Positions 12,366-23,890 of a stretch of DNA of 64,000 bases are shown one piece after another; the stretch's first letter is position 1; the number at the start of each line of letters is the position of its first letter. Below the pieces are notes generated by a model that searched no databases, was not told the origin of the DNA, and saw only the letters and a list, made by a program, of their open reading frames with translations. Origin of the DNA: Triatoma infestans (lineage: Eukaryota; Arthropoda; Insecta; Hemiptera; Reduviidae); contig JAAEAF010003386.1 in the NCBI GenBank assembly GCA_011037195.1, positions 1 to 64,000 of the forward strand, given 5' to 3'. Both the position numbers and the translations under genes were made by a program.

Positions 12366-12742
12366 CTGGAATTCCATATGGATTCTTGCCTAGTCGAGGA
12401 GAGGACAGCGGAAGAGAACGTGGTGCACTGTGTCCCGTTCACCGCATTCGCAATTCAGGGAATCTTTCAGCCCCAGCTCATGGAACTTAGAATTGAACTC
12501 CCCGTGGCTCGTGAAATATTTGCATTACGGTTTGGGATAGCTCCAGCCATCGAATCGACAGTGTATGATGCAAATTCGGGAAGAACTCATATATGGTTCT
12601 CCCTTTCTCTGCTTCATCCCAGCGTCTTTGCCACTTCCCAATCTCGTACTCTCGGATCTGTTTTCATTGCAAGAGCAGAAGACGTCTAACTGGACAGTTC
12701 CTCACATCAAGGACAATCATTTCCCCTTTTTTATACTTACAG
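12366..12742 (+). other. GC-richer patch with splice-like signals (possible exon, unproven)
   Basis: A pyrimidine-rich run ending in TTTTCAG (to 12,365) is followed by a frame open to 12,689. An exact donor consensus CAG|GTAAGT lies at 12,740-12,748. The deduced peptide (MDSCLVEERTAEENVVHC...) matches no family I recognise, and the open frame stops before the donor. It is therefore not a simple internal coding exon. The composition is more balanced than in the flanks. It could be part of an unrecognised host transcript or chance. Confidence 0.2.
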
Positions 12743-14384
12743 GTAAGTAAGTAATAAGCTTGTAGTAAGTAGTAAGCTTGTCATCTCTACGAGGAGACAA
12801 GCGGCAACACACCAGCGACCACAGTAAGGAGACCGTTGTGCATAGTTACAGAGCATTTAACTTCAGTACAAGTTAAAGTAATATTGGTAAGCTTTCGTTA
12901 TGTCGAAATTTGCCCTTATTAATGAGGGGAATCTTATAAGAATTTTCTCCTTCCGCCAACACTGTAGCTTTTAGAAAGTCTAAATGTTATGAAAATATTA
13001 TCAAACGTTTCTCTCGTTAAAAGTTCATTGTAAACATTTTGAACACATTATGCACAGCTCAGCAATTATATTTGGAGAATAATTGTTGCGTTTCCTTCTG
13101 CTTTTCTTTTTGTTATTTGAAGTGATAACCGCATTTACTACTTTCACTGTACTTGCTGTTTACCTGCATGCCGTCTCTGTATTATCCATCTACGAAACCC
13201 AACTTTCACTAACAACGTTTCCAAATATTTAAACTTTTTAACTGCCCTAACTTTCTACCCACCAAATCTTCAAATTAACCCACTTCTGATAATACAGTGA
13301 AGTTTGAGCTTCTTGCGACTTTTCGTTTTTGAGATATTCTGTTAACACACAAAGTCACACATACACACAGAATATGCGCTAAAACATTTTTTTTTTTTTT
13401 TGTATTTAGGGGGCCCCCTACAAACAAATATTTCCGATGAAAACACAATTTCGCAAATCTTGCACATTCTCCAAATTTTTTCTCACTATGAATAAGGAGA
13501 AATTTTTTTACTTATCTTCGATTAATTGTACTTCATTTCTATTTTTTTTTAATTTTCAAATTGGAAGCTGTGACCTTTAAATAAATTTATTTTGTGGTTT
13601 AAATTGAGTTTGTTTATAAAATGAATGATTCTGTGGTATGAGAAAATTGTACAGTAGTGAAGTACTGGAACTTGGTGCTGGGGGGTGGTTTTACTGGAGA
13701 AAGATGGATGAAACAGGACGACTGAAAGAGAAAGTGAGTGAGTGAACAAGAGAGACAGATAGAGTGTATAGGAATGAGAGAATCCCATCAGCCAGTGAGT
13801 GAGAATCAGGAAATTAATGAGTTTCAAGTCAGTAGACCGCCTTGTCTACACTTCACTCACACCCATGGTGCTGTGTGTGCTCATAGTATTCGGTTTAGAT
13901 TACATTAGTGGGGGGGTGGGGATGTTAGTGGTAGTGACGAGGGAATATGGTAGAGATAGAGATGATGAGAAAACAGGTTTATATACTTACTTTTAACTGG
14001 TATTCAGCCTATCTATGTAGAACTATAAACTCCAATGGGGAAACTAACTCACTATTGAAAACTTTTCAAGTCTTCATATTGTATGAAAATATCCAGTGAT
14101 CAATGAATGATATTATGAATCATTATTATTTTAATTTAAAACATTAATTGTATTATTCTGTTGATAATTTGATAGTCTTTAATCTCTCATTTAATTTTGC
14201 ATCATTAATACTTTTCAATTTCTCTGAAATTTTCATTTTTAAATAATTGGCCGGAGAGTTTTACGTTTATATAAACTTCAAAACAGAATCATTGAAATTT
14301 AGTAGAAATAAGAAGCATTTTTACAAGACTATTTAATTCTTAATTGAAACTTTAATCAACAATTTCCTGCTGAGATATTTTCCG

Positions 14385-15225
14385 TGATGATCTATTCTTT
14401 TCGTGGAAACATCAAACAAGTGGTGATATGTAACTTAAATTACCTTTTTGGAGGAAATTTACATTGATAATTAATTACCTATACTATCTTCTTAGTCTGT
14501 AATTGTTCTTTGAGTGTAAGACAAAACAAAACGAAAGAAAGACCACTGTGATGGATGCCAGAAATATAAAAATATATTTTATTTGAAATGAAGAAAATGT
14601 AACATTTGCTGGCAAAAGGGACTATTCAGGTAGAAGACCACCATGACAGAAGAGTTCATAGAATTTGGTTAGCTTTGTCTTTTAGAGTTCATAGAACTTC
14701 GTTAGCTTTGTCTTTTCACCCCTTCTCACAGGGGAAGATTTGTACTAACAAGAGAAGGCATTCTTTCAACACAGTCTGAATTAGACATTCTATCAGAACA
14801 CTTGCTTCAGGAATCGCTCTCTTAAACTCAGTGCCAGTGATAGAGATTAGCATTTATTCTAGATTAACAAGTGATTTAATAAGCATATAATTGTGATATT
14901 GTAAAGTACTTAAATTCACTTAGAGAATATAATTATTTCAAAAAAGTGGTGATCTTTTACTTATTTCTGATACTTTTCTTTCTTAAACATATATACTCGC
15001 AAGCCCTTTACAAAACCGCTCACGCCACAAACTACTACAACACAACACAACTACAACACCAATCACATTTCACCTCTGTGCCAGTTGTGGACTACTGCAG
15101 TATAATAACTAATGTTAAGAAATAAACTAACTAACTCAAAGAACAATAATAAGATAGTATGGGTAATTAATTATCAATGTAAATTTCCTCCAAAAACGTA
15201 ATTTAAGTTACATATCTTCACTTCA
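14385..15225. repeat. PLE-type terminal sequence in inverted orientation, split by an LTR-like insertion
   Basis: The left block (14,385-14,515) carries ATATTTTCCGTGATG, then GTAACTTAAATTACC, GGAGGAAATTTACATTGATA and ATTAATTACC. The right block (15,125-15,225) is its reverse complement, with GGTAATTAATTATC and GTAATTTAAGTTACATAT. The interval between them holds the LTR-like copy at 14,547-15,067. The same block follows a hammerhead-region sequence at 28,105-28,170, so it belongs to the PLE family 1 terminus. Confidence 0.55.
14547..15067 (-). repeat. LTR-like dispersed repeat, type 2, copy 1 (minus)
   Basis: Read on the minus strand it begins TGTGATTGGTGTTGTAG and ends CTGGCATCCATCACA, giving TG...CA ends. 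It matches 39,289-39,749 (plus) along most of its length and 29,957-30,385 in part. Shared blocks include GAGCGGTTTT, AGGGCTTG.GAGTATATATG, TATCAGAAATAAG and the CCCCTTCTCACAGGGG area. About 520 bp with TG...CA ends is typical of a solo LTR, but no matching 4-6 bp target duplication is evident and no internal region is attached. Confidence 0.5.
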
Positions 15226-15505
15226 GAGACATTTTCCGTGTTAGCCTGCTTCATTTTGTGGTCATCGACCGGTATCGGGCGTTCGCCCATCATCAGAATG
15301 CGTTTTGTCAGACAGTGTGACCGGTTTCGGGCGTTCGCCCATCTTCAGGATGCGTTTTGTCACACTGCCTGACAAAACGCATTCTGAAGATGGGCGAACG
15401 CCCGAAACCGGTCACACTGTCTGACAAAACGCATTCTGAAGATGGGCGAACGCCCGATACCGGTCGATGACCACAAAATGAAGCAGCCAAAACGGAAAAT
15501 GTATG
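15222..15505. repeat. Palindrome with four hammerhead-like cores (PLE terminus, family 1)
   Basis: A 280-bp inverted repeat centred near 15,367. Each arm has CAGAGACATTTTCCGTG, GCCTGCTTCATTTTGTGG and TCATCGACCGG, then two tandem copies of a 52-bp unit. Cores lie on the plus strand at 15,384-15,413 and 15,436-15,465 and on the minus strand at 15,267-15,296 and 15,319-15,348. Each reads CTGAAGA or CTGATGA, T, GGGCGAACGCCC, GAAA (GATA in the two outer cores), CCGGTC. Flanking CATC and GATG, where present, can pair as stem I, and ACCGGU forms a loopless stem III. Arms of this type also occur at 18,490, 27,858, 37,590, 38,920 and 48,010. Confidence 0.7.
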
Positions 15506-15636
15506 ATATTATGAATCATTATGAACCAATCACCACAACATATTTATTTATTTATTTATTTATTTTGCCAGAAAAAAGACCAATACATCCTTATTGGCAG
15601 GGTCAAGTTAGAATATAATTTAAATTCACATAATTG

Positions 15637-17475
15637 TCAATACAAAAACTTAATTTTAAAATATTCCTGTATCTCATACAGCGAGTGAGCTAATAACAGT
15701 TTTTTAACACTAGCTTTGAAACACTTCAAAGCATTATTTTTTATATTCGCTGGTAAATAATTATAAAGCGAGATGGACAAACTATGGAAGCTGGTACGAA
15801 CTTTTGTCAACCTGTTTCTACTCTGGACAAGATTATTGCGCTTTCTGGTAAAATGATCATGAACTTGCGAAAACATATAAATTGGCCTTCATTGCACTTT
15901 ACGCAGACGAGGCATTGATAAATAAATATGGCTGGTAGTGTCATTATGTTCAATTTCTTAAACAAAGAACGACAAGATACTTTCGAGTCTAAACCGAAAG
16001 TGACTCTAATTGCCTTCTTTTGTAACCTAAATATTTTTTACATTCGGCAGCATTACCCCAAATTATAGTACCATAGCACAAATGGCTATGAACATACGCA
16101 AAATACGCCAACTTTAAAGCTTCCAAGTCAACCGACATTCTTAATTTTCGCAAGACACAGATTCCACGAGACACTTTACCCATGACATTATTAACTTGAT
16201 CTGTCCAGTTCAGTTTTGAATCTATGAATATGCCTAAGAAATTGACAGCTTTTTCAGTCCCACCATAATTTCCTAATTTAATAGTAATCTCTTTTATTTT
16301 GTCCTGGTTTAAACTTAGCTTATTAGCAGCACACCAATCGAATATAGATTTAATGCGGTTATTAACGGATGTGTTATCTGCATTTCTAATTTGTACCGCA
16401 AGGTCATCGGCATATAAATATGGCATAATTATATCATCGTTATCAAACATTGCCGGTAGATCGTTAATGTAAACCAAGAATAATAGAGGTCCCATAATAG
16501 ACCCTTGGGCACACCATACTTGAGCTGCAGTAGAGAAGAGTACTTACCGCCTTTATACACCGCTGCCAATCTATTCGACAAATTTGACTGACAAATCATT
16601 AAACCCATACCACTTTAATTTTCCTAAAGAATGTCCTGAGAAACGGTATCAAAGGCCTTGGATAAATCAAACAACTTGATCAACAGCGAATTCGCGTTTT
16701 CCAAGGCTCCGTGGCTCTATTTCACAAAATTTATAAGGGCATTAATAGTTCCTCGACCAGTTCTGAATCCAAACTGTCTAGCAGATAATAACCCATTTGT
16801 CTCGAAGTGATCGTGTGTTTGCTTGTCTAATAACTTTTCATAAAAATTCGAAACCACAGGAATTAGAGAAACTGGTCTGAAGTTAGTGATGTCATTATAA
16901 GAACCAGTTTTATGGATTGGAACTACCCTACAATTTAAAAACATTTGGGTAATACCCCACTCTCAGACAGCTATTTATCAGATAGGAAAGGGGTTCAGAT
17001 AGAATATCAGCTATATTCTTCAATATAAAGCTGCTGAGGCCATAAATATCCTGACTCTTATTTAATTTTAAGTTCCATATTGCATCATACACCTCTTCAA
17101 CTTTAACCATTCCATAACCGAAGGAACAAGTTTTCCTACCCAATCTCTTTAGATAATAATTATAATTTTTATTTGAAACAGGAATATTTTCAACGATTTA
17201 TTCACCGATTGAACAAAATGCATATTAAACTCATCCGCAGTATAGCCAACGTAGTTATCAGATTTTTTATCCAATGCGTTTGTCTCGCTTTTAATTATAT
17301 GCCAAATAGATTTAGAACTATTGACGGATTTTTTTATCAAATCACTATTAAATTTAATTTTCGCCAGTTTAATTCGTTTTCGATATTCCCTTTTCTTATT
17401 ATGATATGCATTCAGAATGGTTTGAGGAGGACAAGATCTAACTAGATCATATAACAGATCCAATCCTCTTTTCAA
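15637..17475 (-). pseudogene. LINE ORF2, reverse transcriptase region (frameshifted)
   Basis: Minus-strand pieces, N to C. 17,475-17,149 is a basic linker. 17,143-16,928 carries the region upstream of the RT palm (NKSQDIYGLSSFILKN). 16,944-16,717 has the VPIHKTG...NFRPVSLIPV and ARQFGFRTGRGT blocks. 16,700-16,495 is frame-broken but still shows DLSKAFDTV. 16,495-15,989 starts at MGPLLFLVYINDLP and has the catalytic YADD box and a FLGIFIDSKLNW block. 15,876-15,637 is the C-terminal tail with a LYNYLPANIKN motif. The function is cDNA synthesis at the nicked target. At least three frame changes inactivate it. Confidence 0.85.
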
Positions 17476-18451
17476 ATTCGCATGTTCACCATCATACCAA
17501 CCGAATATCTCTCACGAATCAAACGCTCTACCAACGGAAATGCAATGTCAGCAGAATCAGTTAACCATGACAAAAGCATCTCAGCTCCATCCTCAAGTTT
17601 CCTCTCATCATCCAATGTCGCGAGAGGGTGTACATTTTTCAAGTCAAAATTTTTTAAATTTGCTCTAAAATTGTACAAAGTGCTTACATCAACTTTTCTT
17701 ATTACCAAGCGCTTACCATTTTTAATCCTTCTAGGAGTAACAATTTTGCAATGAATTGGAAGATGATCGGATATAACATAGTTGATTACTTGAGCCATTA
17801 CATAATCCTTAGCAATTGAAGTTGCAATGTTATCAATCCATGACTTGCTATCGTTAAGAATACGGGTTGGCTCATTGATTAAAAATTGCATATTAAATGA
17901 CTTCATGACAGAAAGAAGGTCTAGCAATTTAGGCGATGATTTATTGAAGTTTATATTAAAATCTCCCGTTACAATGAAACTTTTCTTAAACTTCCACAAG
18001 TTAAATAAAAATCGCAAGCATCTGATCAGTTACTAGAGAAATCATTAAAATTACCAGCCGGAGGACGATATAAATTTATGACAACTATATCCAGGTTATC
18101 AATTAGCACGGCACCAATCTCGATAGTTCCTTCAATACAAAACTTATCCAAGTTAATCTCAGTGCAATTAAATACCTTTTTAATGTATATAGATACTCCT
18201 TCATGAATCATTTTAGTTCTACAATAGCTTGAAACAATTTTATAAGCAGAAGGAACATACAGATCAATGTCTTCATATCTTAACCAGTGTTCAGCCACGC
18301 AAAGTAAGCCTATCTTAAATCTGTTTACCAATAGTTCCAAATAGCTCACCTTAGATCTAATACATTGCACATTAATAAATAAAATGTTAAGTTTCTTAGA
18401 GGGTATGTCTGAACTCATAATCTTACTTACACAGTAGTCGTCATGATTCAT
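17472..18451 (-). pseudogene. LINE ORF2, endonuclease region (frameshifted)
   Basis: The N-terminal piece (18,451-18,026) contains NILFINVQCIRSK, a WL..EDIDLYVP stretch and VVINLYRPPAGNF, which match the conserved blocks of AP-like endonucleases that nick the target DNA. A frame change near 18,020 leads to the second piece (18,017-17,472), with the catalytic VTGDFNINF motif and the terminal SDHLPI motif (the SDH active-site histidine). The protein would provide target cleavage for target-primed reverse transcription. The frame change means no intact enzyme can be made. Confidence 0.85.
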
Positions 18452-18485
18452 TCTAAAAAATTAGGTGCATCATGGTCTCCTGGTC

Positions 18486-18750
18486 TTGTCTGATGTTTCC
18501 ATTTTTAAAAAGAACAATGTGTACAAGCCTTTTAAAAGTGAAAAACAACATGTGGCAATACCAAGGTATCGGAAAACTCTCGCTTAACCTAGTTAGGTCT
18601 TAACAAAGCACTAAATTTGCTCTGTGCAAGTCTATGTTATCACACTGTTTTGACAGAACATCCTGATGATGGGCAAACGCCCGAACCCGGTCGATGACCA
18701 CAAAAAGAACCATGCTATCACGAAAATATTTCTAATGCTTTCCTGTTATA
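18486..18750 (-). repeat. PLE family 1 terminus with hammerhead-like core
   Basis: The plus strand at 18,663-18,692 reads CTGATGA, T, GGGCAAACGCCC, GAACCCGGTC, then GATGACC. The core GAAA is mutated to GAAC. On the minus strand the segment begins with a variant of the outer sequence TATCACGGAAAATATC and runs through GCACAGAGCAAATTTAG and CCTAACTAGGTTAAG. The same order is seen on the plus strand at 27,870-28,080. Confidence 0.6.
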
Positions 18751-18939
18751 TGCGGACCAACCACAATAATGTTTTTTTGACAGCTTTTTTTTATTTATTA
18801 AAAAATTATTGAGACTTATTGACCGGAAGTACGACTTTGCCAAATATGAGTTTATCCCAATTTTCACGAAAATCAACGAGTTAATTTAAACCAGACATGC
18901 TAACACCATGTAAATATCCTTATCATATCCAGCGAGTAG

Positions 18940-19790
18940 TTATCGCTATCTATCTGGCTTACCTCTCTGGAACTCCTCTAGGGATGGAATGATTCAGAAA
19001 TATAGCTTCGTTCCAAATTTCTCTTCGTAGCTGTGTACCAGAAAAGTGTGGAAAATTGAATTCGCACTGTCTAGCATTAAAGAACGTGCCATTGTATGGG
19101 ACACGGATAAGTCTAGGACCTTTGAAGGGACTGGGGCTAGAGTATTTGGGCAAAGGAGCTGCTCATTCTGGGCTTATGAGCAGGCGGAAATTCACGGAAG
19201 ATGTGTCTAGGTTAACCTCGATAGAAAATATCTGAATCGGAAGATTGTAATCCTGTTCTTCAGCCAGGCAGCCAATTACAGTACTGAGCTCATTTGTCCT
19301 CAACTTGAAAATGATATGAGAAATTCTGGCCAAACTCAATGATCTAAGCAGGGAAAACAGAGTTACGCTATTGGGTGCAGTGGTATGTTTGCGAGGAAGG
19401 AAATGATATGGCCTAGTCCTTTGCAAGGATCAAACTCCGGGAGGAACTCAGAAACTCAGAAGGATATTAAGAGAGCTCTTAAGGACTTTTCCACGACTGA
19501 AGCAGGCTAAGATTTGTCTAGGCGGCTGACGGGTTTCCTCTCGGTGCATTGTGCAACCCTCAAGTAGCAACTAAAGATACTGGGAACGCGATAGCATCTG
19601 CAATACAGTTTCTAACTGACTGTGACACTAACATCTAGAGAAGATTTGGAAGCCTTGATCTTCTAATGTGGTATCTTAAGTAATTCCCTCTTTGGAACCT
19701 TCCCAGCTTCTGAGATATCTTAGAGATATTAATTTGGAAGGTGTGCTGTAGGGTGGGTGGTCTCATCCTGGTACCAGTAGGATAGAACAA
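18940..19790 (+). pseudogene. Decayed LINE 3' region with RNase H remnants
   Basis: Plus-strand reading shows scattered RNase H-like pieces: an ACGGATAAGTCTAGG block corresponding to a YTDGS-type start, GVYLGKGAAHSG, then QPITVLSSFV (the DS.AA..ALSS helix) and NRVTLLGAVVC (the V.L.WVPGH strand). All are broken by stops. The paralogous copy at 45,300-46,000 shares CCATTGTATxGxACACGGAT and the following block. The 3' tail ends near AACAATTAAAATAAG. It is too decayed to place beyond an RNase H-bearing I/Jockey-group LINE. Confidence 0.55.
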
Positions 19791-19799
19791 TTAAAATAA

Positions 19800-20523
19800 G
19801 AACATTTTAGTTTATAGTTTAAGCTTAAGAAAATTTTAATTAATTTACGGTACGAGGAGAAAAGATAAATATTAATAACGTAAGATGTAAAAGAGGTGAG
19901 ATTCTTCACTTGCTGAGTGTTTATATAAAGAGGATGGTGTGAAAGAGGGATAGGCTGATTGCGTCAACCAAGAAGGTGTGTGCAACACCCAAGTTTAAAG
20001 CTTAGAAATTTTATTGTAGAATAAGTTGAAGGAAAGCTGTATGCTTGGCCCTCCCAAGAGCCGCCAAATAGAATTCTCAAACCAACGCGGCGCTCTTAGT
20101 CCTGCGCTCAGCATACTTTTCACCGTTCTTCCTAATAACCACCCAAATTATTAACTCAACCTAAAAATCCTCCCACGTCTTATATTAAACATATTATATT
20201 ACAATTTTGTAGTTTTAAATTCTTTTTTATTTATCTTGTTTTCATTTTCTTATAAAATTGTTTTTCAATAGGAAAAAATGCTGTTGAGAAATATTCATAC
20301 AAATTTTTTCTTTTTTTCATTCTTACCATCGTAATTAACAAGTCTAATGTGTAAAAAGAATATGGTGCCCTGAAAAGGTTCTAAATGCCCTTATGTAGTC
20401 GAAATTTTACGACTTATATAGACAGATGTATATTAGCATTTAACTTTTAAATTTTTATCCATTTTTTATTTTACAAAAATGTTGACGAGCGCAGTATGTT
20501 CAGTTACATTTAAGAAAATTTTT
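19800..20523. other. Non-coding DNA
   Basis: No gene seen. At 20,037-20,125 an imperfect inverted pair (AAGAGCCGCC / GCGGCGCTCTT) sits inside a GC-richer patch of unknown nature. Confidence 0.35.
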
Positions 20524-20751
20524 AGGGAAGGGATTTAGTGGTAATGCGCTGGACGAGCAACGCGGAGATCCCGGGTTCGAATCCAGTCGTGCAACCCTTA
20601 GGATTTTCTCTTTCTAGGAGCCTCTACAGCTCATTATTAGATGATGGGCAGTGTTGTCTGTAACGAGAGAATTCTGTCCGGATACCGGCAGTACACTGAG
20701 AAGGCTTCGGGCATAAATGACCATAGATGTTGACGCGGCTTAAAAAAAAAG
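20524..20751 (+). mobile_element. tRNA-derived SINE (copy 1, A-tailed)
   Basis: The head reads GGGAAGGGATTTAGTGGTAA with a B box GGTTCGAATCC at about 20,574-20,584. The body contains CTAGGAGCCTCTACAGCTCA, GTTGTCTGTAACGAGAGAA, CTGTCCGGA and CAGTACACTGAGAAGGCTTC, and it ends GTTGACGCGGCTTAAAAAAA. The same body occurs three more times at 48.3-49.6 kb. The A box is slightly decayed (a CTCA deletion relative to TAGCTCAGTGG). Transcription would be by RNA polymerase III, with reverse transcription supplied in trans. Confidence 0.8.
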
Positions 20752-20867
20752 AAAATTATTAAAATATATAATTTGACTGAAATAGATAATATTTTTAGAA
20801 GATAGATTTTTTTTTCCTCTCTCTCTGTTAACCCCTACAAAATATTTTAGAGAAGAAATCCGATTAC

Positions 20868-20922
20868 AAATCTGTGTCGGCAGCCGCATCTGGCCCAAGG
20901 CACGCCAGTTTGTGACACCCTG
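20868..20922 (-). mobile_element. hAT-like transposon terminus
   Basis: The reverse complement begins CAGGGTGTCACAAACTGG and continues to TTGGGCCAGATGCGGC. This resembles the CAGGGGTGTCAAACT...GGGCC start shared by many hAT MITEs. The opposite terminus was not found, so this is a fragment or the mate is decayed. Confidence 0.4.
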
Positions 20923-22556
20923 CTTTAAATGTTTTAGGACTAGCTTAAGTTCTCAATTACCGAATTAAATATCATTTTTTCTAGCTCTTGGTGAGGTTAG
21001 ACATAGTTCTATAGTAACAGAGAGAGGGTTAAGCACTTGTTGAAGGCGAGTATCGCCGATGTGACAGGTAACGGCAACATGGAGTCTCCAGCGCTTGATG
21101 CAGTGAATTACCTCAACAGAGAACTGTTTATTCCATTACAATTTCAATAAATTAATTTGCCATATAATCGTGGACAACGGGTTTTTATGGTGGGTGATCA
21201 GATTTTGAATATTGGCGCAGCTTCTTCTTTACTTGATGGCATCCAGCAGGGTAGTCCACTCGACTACAATAAAATTTTCCGCTTACTACGAACAAAAATG
21301 ATTTGGCTGTTTGATAAACACTGAATCAAAAAAATAGCATTTCCCTAGGTCAAATATTGGAAACAAAAATGGGGAACTTTTAAAAAAAATTTCTGGACAT
21401 GCTTTTGGTATATTGTTTCCTCATAATCGTGGCTTATTCCAAAAAAGTTGTTGCCTAATGCTGTTGCCAATAATTTCTTTCAATAAAACTATAAAATTTA
21501 GGAAAACTTTAATATTATTAATTTGGTTTTTCAAACAAAATTTATAATCTATTGGTAAATGTATTTGTATTGATGACCTAATTGTAGGTAAGTTGAGTCA
21601 TGCTGGTGAGTCAGCTTAATTCCACGTGTTGATGACTCATTGTCTGAAGCTTGAGTTTTTACAATCTTTTGAAATGTTTCATTTCAACCCTTTAGCCAAT
21701 CAATATAATGAAAATAACTTTTCTTGTCTATTAATTTGGTATTAAAAAATATATATATATTTTAAATAATTTTGTTTTCATATTATATGGAAGTTATAAA
21801 TTTAAAATTCAAATTGGAAGTTCAATGTTTAATGAAATATTTCTCTCAGGGACAATCACTGCGCTAAATTCACACGAAAGCAGCTTCAAATAATTTGGCA
21901 GAATTTTGTTTTTATAAGTAGTTATTTTACAGATGGATTTTGTAATGTTGGCTATTAAATCCACATTCTTATCAAACAATGCAAACGGTGAATATTTTTC
22001 TTGGCTTTGCTAGGACTGACCTATTATAATAAAAGTAGGATTCAGAAAAGAAGAATTTATGATTAATCAAATTTTCCATAGATGAACCCACACTTATTGG
22101 GTGGTTTTTGGATAGGAGGGAGAGGCCGCAAAACAACATTCAGTGTAATCTAAAAGAAATATTGCGGCTGTCTCCAGTATCAGAATGTTGTCTTTTGTAA
22201 ATTGTGACACTGTGTGATTGTGTGTGAATGTGTGTGTGGGGGGGGAAGGGGAGGTGAAGCCCATGTTGCTCACAGCAGCCCTATTCAGAATTGGTGAGTA
22301 TGACAGATTGGCGAGACAGGTCTCTCGCTTCGACATGTCTTCCCACCACTAGCTTTCACAGAGGGCAAGCTAAGGAGCATACGCATTGGAAGGACAAATA
22401 AAAGAGAATATGGGCTAGTCCAGCCACCCGCTTGAAAAGGGCCCGATCACCAATAGCTCACTTCATCAACACTCAACGACCATCGTCCTCTCACGGTCAC
22501 TCTGCCTGTCAATCTGTCACTCTCTTCACGCCACTCCTACTCTCACTCTAAATTAT
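20923..22556. other. AT-rich non-coding DNA
   Basis: No supported gene. A G-run (GTGGGGGGGGAAGGGGAGG) lies at about 22,236. Confidence 0.4.
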
Positions 22557-22557
22557 A

Positions 22558-22665
22558 TACAGTGTAAAAAGTCCTTGCAGAGCTTAGACTTCCATACAGC
22601 ATAAACAGTGTTCAGTAAGTCTAACTTATATTTCAACCTCAGTTTTCCACTTCTGTCCAACCCCA
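22558..22665 (+). repeat. Dispersed repeat B, copy 4
   Basis: Shows AAAAAGTCCTTGCAG, CAGTGTTCAGTAAG and TTCTGTCCAACCCCAC in the repeat B order. Confidence 0.5.
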
Positions 22666-22810
22666 CGATTACTACTGTGAATAATGTGATGTCAGTGTAA
22701 GTGCAATTTATATTATTAGGCTGACATAACTGAAAAGACATCAAGGTCACTTACAAAAGTGTTCACTCTATTTCCTCCTGAGAAGAAATATTGGAGTCAG
22801 ACAATTTATT

Positions 22811-23890
22811 GATTTAGTCTTTCAGGCTTCCACAGGGCCATTGTCATGTAAAACTTGAGGCCTTCGTGTCGCCATATTACAATAGACTTCCTCAGAGTAG
22901 TGTCGCCTCTAAAGCTGCAACAACGCTCAATGTCATTTAACACAAACTATACTGTCTTGGAGAAAGTAATAAAATACTTGCTAATCCGTTTGAATATGAG
23001 AAAGTTTACTGGCAGAAACGAGTAAAATTTATCAAAACGAACTTGAGAAATACAGAACAAGAAACACGTAAAAGATTCATACAAGATTTTGTTTTTGTGA
23101 GAACTAGTATTGCTGCCGAACTTTCAAAAGTTTTATCATAAAACAGAAAAAATGAAAACAAAAAGAATTTTTAGTTCTAAGCAACACTAATAGATTGTAT
23201 ATTTGTGTAAACACTTCAAATTTCGAGTATGTTAGATAAGGTTGATAAAGGGAGGCTACCGCAACCTACAATATATAGTAAATCATTTTAATTTTTCCTG
23301 TGAAAATAGCAAATAACTGCAAAAAGAAATGTAATATGACACTATGTATTGATCGAATTTTGAATCGAAAATCTCCCCTATTAGCTAAGTTTAATTTAAA
23401 ACTGAATTTTATGTTATTTAACAATCAATACACTTTATCATTTTCTTACTCAGAAAATCTCAAGACATGTATTTCCATAAAAACTTAATTTTGAAAATCT
23501 AACACGAATGCAATACTGAAGAGAAATCCAATTAACACGACATCTAACATAAATCCAATAATTTCAAGAAATTATAGCAATAACTTACTTTCTAAGTGAA
23601 ATTCATTGATGCAAAATACTACTTAGATCTTCGGCGATAGGGCTGCGTCAGTGATATGGAAAAAACCCAAAGTTTCACCCATATTTTATTAAGTTTTATT
23701 CAGAAGAGTTACCTTGTCCCTGTTTTTACGCTTTAGATCAATAATAAAGTAATCAAGCCATCAACTACCCTGAAGAAGCATATTGCAATATGATTTGAAA
23801 ACATCATTTTATACCAGACTATTGATACGCGGTCTCAACCTGAAGATCATAGTGTTAATGGCCGCGGAAGCCTGAAAGATTAAGTCAATT
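22811..23890. repeat. PLE-like unit with inverted ends
   Basis: GATTTAGTCTTTCAGGCTTC (22,811) is repeated in inverted form at 23,857-23,890 (GGAAGCCTGAAAGATTAAGT), together with an adjacent GGCCATT. A motif at 23,774-23,810 reads CCTGAAGAAGCATATTGCAA followed by TATG..TTTGAAAAC, a CTGANGA-hairpin-GAAA-like order. The interior is AT-rich and has no coding signal. Assignment to PLE-type termini is tentative. Confidence 0.4.

Larger units (their letters stand above)
9011..14384. other. Long non-coding stretch, no supported gene
   Basis: Contains one decayed family C monomer on the plus strand (about 9,570-9,710), a (TTA)n tract, a (CA)n tract and a slightly GC-richer patch at 12,180-12,760. A short open frame at 10,675-10,980 and its overlaps have no motif I recognise. 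A motif at 11,195-11,225 (minus strand CTGAGGAAAGCGATGCCGAA) resembles PLE-terminal sequence but is isolated. Confidence 0.4.
15541..18485 (-). mobile_element. Non-LTR retrotransposon, Jockey/CR1-like, decayed but nearly full ORF2
   Basis: Read on the minus strand, the element has an APE-type endonuclease, a reverse transcriptase and a short 3' UTR that ends in (TAAA)n at 15,541-15,567. No RNase H domain is seen. The reading frame is broken several times, so the copy is dead. Its 5' edge lies at about 18,485, where PLE family 1 terminal sequence begins; the LINE seems to have landed in PLE debris. The clade is inferred from the domain set and tail only. Confidence 0.8.

Noticed and set aside
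12197..12490. Second overlapping open frame in the 12.2-12.7 kb patch
   Set aside because: It overlaps another frame in the same patch and has no recognisable domain; the longer open frames simply reflect fewer AT-rich stop codons.
15308..15490. 60-codon frame with repeated SGVRPSSECVLSD-like segments
   Set aside because: It is the translation of the inverted hammerhead-like repeat units, not a protein.
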